DNA from: Thiothrix phosphatis
Lineage (GTDB): Bacteria > Pseudomonadota > Gammaproteobacteria > Thiotrichales > Thiotrichaceae
Length of the DNA stretch: 64,000 nt
NCBI RefSeq assembly: GCF_035668035.1
Contig: NZ_JAYMYJ010000029.1
Location: forward strand, 46,061 to 110,060
Direction: 5' to 3'
Part shown: positions 42,296 through 49,068 of the stretch, piece after piece
How positions within the stretch are numbered: the stretch's first letter is position 1
Layout: each line of letters begins with the position of its first letter
Made by a program: the position numbers and the translations under genes
The notes under the pieces: model-generated
Told to the model about the DNA's origin: nothing
Databases searched by the model: none
Seen by the model: the letters and a program-made list of their open reading frames with translations, nothing else

Positions 42296-42409
42296 GTGTT
42301 CAGTCTCTTGTGGATTGTTTCAGTACAAAATAGACTTTAACAGCACAATTAGTACGTGACAATAGCTTTCAGCTTACAATGCACTATTTCAGTTTATGGA
42401 TAGCGGGAT
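42296..42409. promoter_or_regulatory. Divergent control region between two Arc-like genes
   Basis: A 114-bp region with four TTCAG motifs (near 42299, 42319, 42368 and 42388). The leftward promoter is TTGTCA-17-TAAAGT; a rightward -10 candidate is TACAAT (42375-42380). The repeats are candidate operators. Confidence 0.5.
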
Positions 42410-42646
42410 ATGGCAGAGAAAGAGTTCACACAGACGCAAATCAGACTACCGACTGCGCTCTACAATGAGTTGAAGGAATCAGCAGAGGAAAACTTCAGGA
42501 GCCTGAATGGTGAATTGCTGTTCTGGATACAGCTTGGAATGGGGAAGTTTGCGCCGCCAACATCTGCCGATGAAATCCGCCGGATCGTCCAGGAGGAACT
42601 TGACCGGCGCGGCATGGTTGCGCCAGTGCGTGGACTGCTGGGGTAG
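42410..42646 (+). CDS. Arc-like ribbon-helix-helix regulator (rightward)
   Basis: A 78-residue protein: KEFTQTQIRLPTALYNELK and FRSLNGELLFWIQLGM (Arc fold), plus a C-terminal extension that may aid oligomerisation. Diverges from its paralogue at 42131-42295. Confidence 0.8.
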   Translation: MAEKEFTQTQIRLPTALYNELKESAEENFRSLNGELLFWIQLGMGKFAPPTSADEIRRIVQEELDRRGMVAPVRGLLG

Positions 42647-42743
42647 GACAGGACTCAACAGCCCAAAATAGTGATTGCTGTCATTTTTTGCGCACACGAC
42701 AAGCGGTATAGTGAAGCATCAATACATCATAGGGGCTGAAATC

Positions 42744-43133
42744 ATGAAATGGGCTATTGCGATTATGTGTGCACTGCTTACCGGGTGTGCAACCGTGGAG
42801 AAAGAGCACTATGTTGAACAGGGGACAAAAGAAAGGCCGATTTCTTGCGCGCGTATTTACTCCAAGGAAGCGAAGGGGATAAATGGAAAGGTAATGAAAA
42901 GCCAAGAGCAGGTGGGAGTTATCCTCAACTATATGAAAGGTAAACTTTATCTTGGAGATTCTCTAACCGGGTATGAGTGCAAGAAACACATAAGCGCAAC
43001 AGTCTGGAATTGCAACACGCCAATGGGAGAGGCGGTCGTGATTCTTGGGGAAAATAATTCGGCTACCTACAGGGTAGTTTCTGTTTTTGAACTCATTAAT
43101 CCAAAATGGACATATGCGTTGTGTCCTGAATGA
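42744..43133 (+). CDS. Lipoprotein
   Basis: A 129-residue protein; start ATG 42744 after AGGGG. Lipoprotein signal MKWAIAIMCALLTGC. The mature part has three more cysteines and is beta-rich. Envelope protein of unknown function. Confidence 0.6.
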   Translation: MKWAIAIMCALLTGCATVEKEHYVEQGTKERPISCARIYSKEAKGINGKVMKSQEQVGVILNYMKGKLYLGDSLTGYECKKHISATVWNCNTPMGEAVVILGENNSATYRVVSVFELINPKWTYALCPE

Positions 43134-43175
43134 TAGGCTCTATAGAAAAAATCTTAGCTTAACGTGGAGGCTATT

Positions 43176-43769
43176 ATGAAATGGATGCTTGCGCCGCTGC
43201 TTTTGCTGATGGCTGTAACCGTTGCCGCCGATGATGCGTACCATCGCGGCTATCAAATGGGGGCAGATGCAAAGGCTTTCCGGGATGGATGGGAAGCCGC
43301 GCAAGCGGAAAAACAAAGACCAACCTTCGCTGAATTCATGGGGCGGGAAAAACTAGAAAAAATGACGTTTGTTCAGGCGGATATGGACGGCGCAAGGTTC
43401 GACTTTACAAAAGGTGATAATACGTTCAAGCAGGGCAAGGACGGCATCAAGGGAAAGACAAGGTTTGAAATACTTGACGATGGGATAGCCGCCAAAATTC
43501 ATATTGCTGGCAACAAAGACCAATCTGAAACCGCTGACGGCGTTGTGCTCCAACAAACTGCTGAAATGGTTGTTATCGCCACGACATACGGCGCACAGAA
43601 GGGACTCGACAAGATTGATGTTTACACCTTGTTTCCAGCGCTTGGGATTGGCTTCCTCAATATCACCCATGCCTATGGTGGCATAGGGGAATTTGGGAAA
43701 GCACTTGTTGAAGCTGGCAAGGGTTATCCGTCTGCATCGTCAATCACAATACCCCTCAAGTTGGAGTAA
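43176..43769 (+). CDS. Exported protein
   Basis: A 197-residue protein; ATG 43176 after GTGGAGG. Signal peptide MKWMLAPLLLLMAVTVAA. Probably forms an operon with the preceding lipoprotein. Unknown function. Confidence 0.6.
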   Translation: MKWMLAPLLLLMAVTVAADDAYHRGYQMGADAKAFRDGWEAAQAEKQRPTFAEFMGREKLEKMTFVQADMDGARFDFTKGDNTFKQGKDGIKGKTRFEILDDGIAAKIHIAGNKDQSETADGVVLQQTAEMVVIATTYGAQKGLDKIDVYTLFPALGIGFLNITHAYGGIGEFGKALVEAGKGYPSASSITIPLKLE

Positions 43770-43838
43770 ACCAACCAGCGCCACCACAAGCCGCCGTTTC
43801 CGTTTTCCAATGTGATAGGTTGCGCCCCCTCCGGGTAG

Positions 43839-43931
43839 GTTTTAGGGGTTTTGGGTGTTCGACAATGGGGCGTTTTCCCTGTTTTTCCGGTGTCTGGTGA
43901 TGTTTTGGGGGTTTTGGGTGTTCGACAATGG
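43839..43931 (-). repeat. 30-bp repeat family, copies 3 and 4
   Basis: Copies at 43839-43868 and 43902-43931 in opposite orientation to 35258-35350. Copy 4 is an exact match of copy 1. The stretch 43770-43980 has no convincing gene; short open frames through it read as low-complexity PKTPKT. Confidence 0.75.
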
Positions 43932-43980
43932 CAGGTTTTCCCATTTTCCTGCTGGTGCGACTTCCCCCAATGGTACAAAC

Positions 43981-44003
43981 AAAAAAGCCGGATCACTGTC
44001 CGG
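43981..44003 (-). terminator. Leftward terminator (copy 2)
   Basis: GCCGGA / TCCGGC stem with T run when read leftward, 12 bases after the integrase stop. Identical to 34113-34135 over 23 bases. Confidence 0.65.
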
Positions 44004-44015
44004 CTCTGCTACCTG

Positions 44016-45239
44016 TTACCCTGCCCGCCTGATGGGTATCACCTGCGCACCATCGCGCAAGCTGTCAAGGTAATCCGCCCATTGCTGCATCATGGCTGTA
44101 CGCTGTTCTATGTGCTGGCTACGGTCGTATGCCCTGCGCACGTCATTACCCACGGCATGGGCTAATTGCTTCTCTATCAGGTCAGAATGAAAGCCCATTT
44201 CATACAGCCGGGTTGACGCCAGCGCCCTGAAGCCGTGCGCCGTCATGGTGTCGTTATCGTACCCCAGCCGCCGTAATGCCTGCCTTACCGTGTTGTTGCT
44301 CATTGGTTTGGCCTTATCGGTGGATGAATGGAACACATAGCGCCCCCGGCCTGTAAGCGGTTTCAGTTCTTCCAGCAGTGCCAGTGCTTGACGTGGCAAG
44401 GGTACAATGTGCGGTTTGCCCGCTTTCATCTTCTCCCCCGGTATTTCCCATCGGGCAGATTCAAAGCTGATCTCTGTCCATTCCATCTGTCGCAGTTCCC
44501 CCGGTCTGGTGAACAGGTAGGCAGAAAGCTGCAAGGCTGTACGGGTTGCAAGTGTTCCATGGTAGTCATCCATTGCCCGCAACAGTCCCCCGACTTCCTG
44601 CGGGTCTGTGATGGCTGCAAAGCTGGTTTTCTTGGGTGGTGGTAAAGCGCCTTTCAGGTCTGCGGTTTGGTCACGTTTCGCCCTGCCGGTTGCCACGGCA
44701 TAACGGAAAACCTGCCCTATGTCCTGCTTTGCCCTGTGTGCGGTTTCCAGTGCGCCGCGTGCCTCTATCCTGCGCAAGCATTCCAGAATGTCGGGCGGTT
44801 CAATCTCTGCAATTGGCTGTTTGCCGATCCAGGGGAAAACATCACGTTCAAGCCGCCTGATTATCTTGTCTGCATGGCTGTCTACCCATTGGGGACGGAA
44901 CTTCACAAACCATTCACGCGCCACGGCTTCAAAGCTGTTCTCTGTCATGGCTTCCTGTTCTGCTTTCACGGCTTGCTTGTGGCCTGATGGGTCAACACCA
45001 CGCGCCAACAGTTCCCGCGCCTGTTCGTGCCGTGTGCGTGCTTCCTTCAAGCTGATTTCAGGGTATCCGCCAATGGATAGGGTTTTCTCCTTCCCGTCCA
45101 GCCGGTACTTGTAGCGCCAATACTTACCGGTGGCATTCACCAGCAGGAACAGCCCGCCCCCGTCGCTGTACTTTTTGGGCTTGCCGTCTGGTTGTGGCTT
45201 CGCGTTCTTTGCTGCGGTGTCTGTGAGTGTGCGCTTCAT
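44016..45239 (-). CDS. Tyrosine integrase, P4 type
   Basis: A 407-residue integrase. DUF4102 arm-binding domain (about 3-85), SAM-like core-binding domain (about 100-195), and a catalytic domain with Arg245 (TRPGEL), His335-x-x-Arg338 (HGFR), His361 and Tyr371 (AYDRS). ATG 45239 is chosen since MKRTLTD matches the family start; the longer frame would extend through the arm sites. It lies beside the 3' end of ssrA, a favoured target of this family. Confidence 0.92.
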   Translation of the reverse strand: MKRTLTDTAAKNAKPQPDGKPKKYSDGGGLFLLVNATGKYWRYKYRLDGKEKTLSIGGYPEISLKEARTRHEQARELLARGVDPSGHKQAVKAEQEAMTENSFEAVAREWFVKFRPQWVDSHADKIIRRLERDVFPWIGKQPIAEIEPPDILECLRRIEARGALETAHRAKQDIGQVFRYAVATGRAKRDQTADLKGALPPPKKTSFAAITDPQEVGGLLRAMDDYHGTLATRTALQLSAYLFTRPGELRQMEWTEISFESARWEIPGEKMKAGKPHIVPLPRQALALLEELKPLTGRGRYVFHSSTDKAKPMSNNTVRQALRRLGYDNDTMTAHGFRALASTRLYEMGFHSDLIEKQLAHAVGNDVRRAYDRSQHIEQRTAMMQQWADYLDSLRDGAQVIPIRRAG

Positions 45240-45269
45240 TTGGGGGTATCCATTTGCTGAAAGTTGCCG

Positions 45270-45293
45270 ATACCCCCAAGAATACCCCCAAGT
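45270..45293 (+). repeat. Arm-type integrase site, right
   Basis: ATACCCCCAAGA and ATACCCCCAAGT in tandem, 31 bases upstream of the integrase start and about 110 bases from ssrA. Same orientation and period as 33916-33939. Confidence 0.65.
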
Positions 45294-45334
45294 TTGTGAT
45301 ATGTGGTAGTACCCCCTGATACACCATGAAACAG

Positions 45335-45370
45335 AAAACCCCTTACAGATTGCCGCCTGTAAGGGGTTTT
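45335..45370. terminator. Intrinsic terminator of ssrA, supplied by the element
   Basis: A 14-bp stem AAAACCCCTTACAG / CTGTAAGGGGTTTT with an 8-base loop. It lies on the element side of the att junction and would end tmRNA transcription, as the native downstream sequence has been displaced. Flanked by near-identical 17-mers GATACA-x-CATGAAACAG (45319-45335, 45380-45396). Confidence 0.7.
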
Positions 45371-45402
45371 GAGTCTTCATGATACAGCATGAAACAGTGA
45401 AT

Positions 45403-45768
45403 TGGTGGAGGCGGCGGGAATTGAACCCGCGTCCGCAAACCCTCCATCTGAAGGCTACTACATGTTTAGTCGAGTCTTTTGTTTAACCCGCTTGCCGCCG
45501 ACTGACAGGCTGCTCACGGGCTGTCCCAATACTATTTGGTGGTTTGGCCTTGGGCGAGCCTCCCGCACGATCTTGTGTCAGGATGATGCCTGAAATTCCG
45601 GGCCGCACAAGCACAGCACCGGTCAGACAGCTATCGACTGGTTATTAAGCAGCGAGAGCGTAAGAGTCGTCGTTTGCGACTATCGTTTGTGACTAGTGTT
45701 TAAGTGGTCATCACACCCACTACATGCTCCCCAGACTTTGTGATCCACGTCGAAGCCAAGTCGCCCCC
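45403..45768 (-). ncRNA. ssrA: tmRNA
   Basis: A 366-nt tmRNA that rescues stalled ribosomes. Ends: 5' GGGGGCGACTTGG pairs with 3' CGCCTCC-ACCA over seven base pairs; T-arm GGGTTCAATTCCC near the 3' end. The tag frame (45645-45677) reads ANDDSYALAA then a stop. CCA is encoded. The 3' end is the integration site of the neighbouring element, and the gene remains intact. Confidence 0.95.
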
Positions 45769-45797
45769 GTAATCATGCCAAAATCATCGGACTGGCA

Positions 45798-45826
45798 ATT
45801 ATACAAATTGACAGGCAAGCTGTCAT
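45798..45826 (-). promoter_or_regulatory. Promoter of ssrA
   Basis: Read leftward: ATGACA, 17 bp, TATAAT (45798-45803). Transcription would start about 20 bases before the mature 5' end, in keeping with RNase P trimming. Confidence 0.7.
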
Positions 45827-45943
45827 GCAGTTCCTTTCGTGCAGAACAATTTCCCGTCCAACAAACCCGCTTGATTTACGTCATGGATGCTTCTATTTAA
45901 TAAGAATAACTTTAAATATGAGAGTGTTAAGGAGGAGAACGAC

Positions 45944-46537
45944 ATGATGGACAGGATTGGACTAATTATTTCCACGCTCATAATAGCGGGAACTGCGTCT
46001 GCGGATTTCTTCAACGGCTTTGACAATGGCGGTGGCTCAGGTCAAAGTAACAGCAATGGAGAGGGTTATTCTAGCGCCGATGGGCAAGGTTATGGCTCAA
46101 GCGCAGGCAATATAAACAGCGGGGCAAGCGGCCAAGGCAACGCAGATGCCCAGGTTGATTTCAACCTTGTTTTCAAAGGCAACGGCAGGGCTGGCATGGA
46201 CTCCGATGCATATGGTGCGGGACGAGGCAATGCCGCAACCGATCTGTACAGCTATGGAAATGGCTACGCTTCCGGTTACAACAATCTGTACGGTTATAGC
46301 AACACTTATGGCAATACTGGATTGTGGGGATATGGATACGCGTATCCAAGTTATTACAGCTCACCGTATGGATATGCTCCAGCACCACAAGGTTACGGTT
46401 ATCCCTCAACACCAGCATATTTCGGAGCAGCACCACTTCAAGCGCCCAGTTTTGACCAAGTGCAAAAGCAGATGGCTACGCAAGCGCAAACTACTGACGC
46501 ATCGGCCAGCACAGGCACTCCGACACCAGTGAAATGA
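45944..46537 (+). CDS. Sulfur-globule-protein-like exported protein
   Basis: A 197-residue protein after AAGGAGG. Signal peptide (residues 1-21, ending TASA). The mature chain is rich in Gly, Tyr, Asn and Ser, with a short DFNLVFKGNGRAGMDSDAYG core followed by YGYG-type repeats. This matches the composition and order of sulfur globule proteins (SgpA/B/C) that coat intracellular sulfur in purple and colourless sulfur bacteria. No catalytic motif. Identity rests on composition and organism. Confidence 0.65.
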   Translation: MMDRIGLIISTLIIAGTASADFFNGFDNGGGSGQSNSNGEGYSSADGQGYGSSAGNINSGASGQGNADAQVDFNLVFKGNGRAGMDSDAYGAGRGNAATDLYSYGNGYASGYNNLYGYSNTYGNTGLWGYGYAYPSYYSSPYGYAPAPQGYGYPSTPAYFGAAPLQAPSFDQVQKQMATQAQTTDASASTGTPTPVK

Positions 46538-46668
46538 ACAAATGTTAAGCGGACATTAATTCCCCATCCCTATACTCAATCAAGACGGATGGGGAGGGTG
46601 ATTGTTAGTCCACAACAACCTCATGCGGTCTCACTAAACCAATAACAAAAATAACGAGGAGAATATTG

Positions 46669-46749
46669 ATGGAAATCGAATATAAGTTCATTCTGATATT
46701 GATTTCACTGTCATTGCTGAATCTTGGAATCACAAGATTTTTCTTTTGA
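46669..46749 (+). CDS. 26-residue membrane peptide
   Basis: MEIEYKFILILISLSLLNLG, ending ITRFFF, with ACGAGGAG eight bases before ATG and a terminator 26 bases after the stop. One hydrophobic helix. Such a clean mini-operon suggests a real small protein, but no homologue is known to me. Confidence 0.4.
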   Translation: MEIEYKFILILISLSLLNLGITRFFF

Positions 46750-46774
46750 TAGACTCCCTAAAAGTACGTAGACA

Positions 46775-46805
46775 AAGAAAAAGCCCCGAAAAGGGGCTTT
46801 TTCTT
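46775..46805. terminator. Bidirectional intrinsic terminator
   Basis: AAGAAAAAGCCCC / GGGGCTTTTTCTT with a short GAAAA loop, between convergent genes. Confidence 0.75.
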
Positions 46806-46826
46806 GTATTCCAGCCTGGAGCTGAA

Positions 46827-47603
46827 TTACTTGCTCTTAGCAATCATGAAATCAACAGCAGCTTTGACTTCATCATCAGATAAGGTAGGGTTGCCACCTT
46901 TTGGAGGCATAACTTTACCTGGAGTGGTGTTCAGCCCTTCGATGGCTGATTTATGCAGTACATCGCCGCCTTTGGCGATACGCGGCCCCCACTCAGCCTT
47001 GTCGCCCAATTTTGGCGCGCCAGCAACGCCTGCGTCATGGCAGCTAAAGCACAAGCCACGGTAAATTTTTTCACCATCGACAGGGCCAGCAGCTTTCTTG
47101 GCTTGCTCGCCAGACATGCCGCCCATACCTGACATGCCAGTCTGTTCGCCGGACATACCGCCCATGCCGGACATGCCGCCCATGCCTGACATGCCAGTCT
47201 GTTCGCCGGACATGCCGCCCNNNNNNNNNNNNNNNNNNNNNNNNNNNNNNNNNNNNNNNNNNNNNNNNNNNNNNNNNNNNNNNNNNNNNNNNNNNNNNNN
47301 NNNNNNNNNNNNNNNNNNNNCTGACATGCCAGTCTGTTCGCCGGACATGCCGCCCATGCCTGACATGCCAGTCTGTTCGCCGGACATGCCGCCCATGCCT
47401 GACATGCCAGTCTGCTCGCCGGACATGCCGCCCATGCCTGACATGCCAGTCTGCTCGCCGGACATGCCGCCCATGCCGCTCATACCTTCCTGTTTGGCGG
47501 CAGGAGCTTCAGCTTTCGCTGCTTCCTCTTTTTTCTCGCCACAGCCATTCAAAACACCCAGCGCCAAAATGAGCGCGGAAATGCTGATCGTGATTTTATT
47601 CAT
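46827..47603 (-). CDS. Cytochrome c lipoprotein with Met-rich tandem repeats
   Basis: Lipoprotein signal ending LNGC, then an Ala/Glu linker, then tandem 13-residue repeats MSGMGGMSGEQTG (39 bp each), and a C-terminal c5-like cytochrome domain with heme site CFSCH and a Met ligand in KVMPPKGG. The repeats contain a 100-N gap, so their number and the true protein length are unknown. Periplasmic electron carrier tethered to a membrane; the Met-rich arm could bind Cu(I) or act as a flexible tether. Confidence 0.8.
   Translation of the reverse strand: MNKITISISALILALGVLNGCGEKKEEAAKAEAPAAKQEGMSGMGGMSGEQTGMSGMGGMSGEQTGMSGMGGMSGEQTGMSGMGGMSGEQTGMSXXXXXXXXXXXXXXXXXXXXXXXXXXXXXXXXXXGGMSGEQTGMSGMGGMSGMGGMSGEQTGMSGMGGMSGEQAKKAAGPVDGEKIYRGLCFSCHDAGVAGAPKLGDKAEWGPRIAKGGDVLHKSAIEGLNTTPGKVMPPKGGNPTLSDDEVKAAVDFMIAKSK
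47096..47479 (-). repeat. 39-bp tandem repeats with scaffold gap
   Basis: Repeats lie on both sides of the 100-N gap (47221-47320). About six near-identical units are visible; some units are shortened to MGGMSG. The gap is a repeat-collapse artefact and the copy number is uncertain. Confidence 0.85.
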
Positions 47604-47865
47604 TGCTTGTCTCCTGGAATTTTAGGAATACGGGATTTTGAAACATCCGGGGAAGGATAAAGGTTTTTCTCAACTGGACTCTCGGCGAGACGGACTCAAT
47701 ACGCCTACTCCTCCAATTTTGCTACTATTTAACCTAGCAATGGGCAAGCATCGTAATTGAGGCATATAGCCATGTCAATTGTATGCATTAAAAAATGCCC
47801 CTACCCTTGAGTATCGCTTATCCACCAATTATGCTGACTGCACTTTATATTGAAGACAGTTTCTC

Positions 47866-48309
47866 ATGAGCGAAGAACACCCTTACCTGCAAGCCTTCCG
47901 TGGCTATTTTTCCGGCGTCCTGCGCTGGCATCAACTGGATGAACTCTGGCGAAAAGTGTTAACAAACAACGAAAATGGCTGGTATGTCTATGCAGTGGGG
48001 GAGGAACCGCCCACCACAGCCCTGAGGGGCGAGGCTTTGGCCAAGGTCATACAGGAGTTGGACAAATTGCTGCGGCAAGACCATGACGAAGATTACTGCG
48101 GCATCGTTTATGCCGACGACATGCAAGCGCCCTCCTACATCAAGGTTTTTGACCCGCACAATCTGGGATCAACCTGCGGCTCCAGCGGCAGCCCTCCCCT
48201 TCCCGGCTGGATACTGTCCAGGATGCAACCCATCAACTTGCCCGCCGCCCTGCCCCAACCCAACAACCGCCGTCACTGGTGGCAAAAGCTGTTTACCCAT
48301 GCCCACTAA
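47866..48309 (+). CDS. Conserved hypothetical protein
   Basis: A 147-residue protein: HPYLQAFRGYFSGVLRWHQLD near the start, WYVYAVGEEPP and DEDYCGIVYADD in the middle, CGSSGSPPLPGWILSR near the end. I remember this pattern from uncharacterised gammaproteobacterial proteins. The 262-bp stretch before it holds no gene that I see. Confidence 0.65.
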   Translation: MSEEHPYLQAFRGYFSGVLRWHQLDELWRKVLTNNENGWYVYAVGEEPPTTALRGEALAKVIQELDKLLRQDHDEDYCGIVYADDMQAPSYIKVFDPHNLGSTCGSSGSPPLPGWILSRMQPINLPAALPQPNNRRHWWQKLFTHAH

Positions 48310-49060
48310 AGACCCTATTACCCTCATTGGCGCGCTCGCCACCATTATGTTGATGGGCGGAGCCGCCATGCTGTACCTATCGCCAGGCGCAAAACCCAAT
48401 CAGCCGCCTGAGATCGTTTTCACCAGCCCGTTCAAGGAACCACCTGCCAACGCCCACCCAGCAGCGGGCGACCCGGCAACCAAACCGGCCACGCCCGAAA
48501 CGCCCTCCCCAAAAGCAGCACCTGCACCCAAAATAGCTCCGGCACCTGCTGCCGCTGCATCACCGGCCCCAAAAACAGCCACAGCGCCAGCCACCCCCAC
48601 CGCCGCATCACCGGCCCCAAAAACGACCCCGGCACCTGCCGCCGCAGCGTCCGCCCCAAAAACAGCCGCAGCGCCTGCCACCCCTACCGCCGCATCAGCC
48701 ACCCCAAAAACAGCCACAGCGCCTGCCCCCACCACCACTCCAACCCTCTCGAAAGCGGAACTGGCGAAACTGACACCCGCAGAACGAGAGCGCTATAACA
48801 AGATGCTTAACTCCCTTCAGCAGGTATTGCAGCAAGTGGAGACATTGCAGCAGGAAAACCTTCGCCTGCAACAGACCCTGGAGCAAGATAACGCCCGGAA
48901 CCAAGCGTTGGACGCACAAATCAAGCAATTGCGCACTGCTGATGACAAAGCCGCCGCCGATAAGGTAGCTGCTGATAAAGCCGCCGCTGATAAAGCCGCC
49001 GCTGATAAAGCCGCCGCTGACAAAGTGGCTGCCAACAAGACAGAGGCCACCAAACCGTAA
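48299..49060 (+). CDS. Membrane-anchored Ala/Pro-rich coiled-coil protein
   Basis: A 253-residue protein overlapping the previous gene by 11 bases. One N-terminal helix (ITLIGALATIMLMGGAAMLYL), an Ala/Pro/Lys linker of about 110 residues built from PAPKTA-like repeats, a coiled coil (about 160-210), and AADK repeats at the C-terminus. Likely a periplasm-spanning structural protein; role unknown. Confidence 0.6.
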   Translation: MPTKDPITLIGALATIMLMGGAAMLYLSPGAKPNQPPEIVFTSPFKEPPANAHPAAGDPATKPATPETPSPKAAPAPKIAPAPAAAASPAPKTATAPATPTAASPAPKTTPAPAAAASAPKTAAAPATPTAASATPKTATAPAPTTTPTLSKAELAKLTPAERERYNKMLNSLQQVLQQVETLQQENLRLQQTLEQDNARNQALDAQIKQLRTADDKAAADKVAADKAAADKAAADKAAADKVAANKTEATKP

Positions 49061-49068
49061 GCTTCTTG

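Larger units (their letters stand above)
33840..45403. mobile_element. Integrative element at ssrA (phage-satellite-like)
   Basis: Bounded on the right by intact ssrA, with the integrase next to it, and on the left by an ssrA-like sequence. Tandem ATACCCCCAA arm-type repeats lie near both ends (33916-33939 and 45270-45293). Contents: integrase, AlpA-like regulator, Toprim primase, DUF3987 protein, Arc-like regulators, membrane proteins. No capsid, tail, conjugation or terminase genes are seen. Its own replication module, distinct from the O/P-like one of the prophage, argues that it is a separate element. Confidence 0.75.

Noticed and set aside
43724..43996. Leftward frames reading PKTPKT or PKPPKP
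   Set aside because: They are translations of the 30-bp repeat and lack a ribosome site and conserved domain.
1..45403. A single prophage spanning the whole left part, with the ssrA-adjacent integrase
   Set aside because: There are two separate replication modules, and arm-type sites lie at 33916 close to an ssrA-like end, which fits two elements better. It remains possible until the left end is seen.
47096..47479. CRISPR-like array
   Set aside because: 39-bp repeats without spacers that encode a 13-residue peptide repeat.
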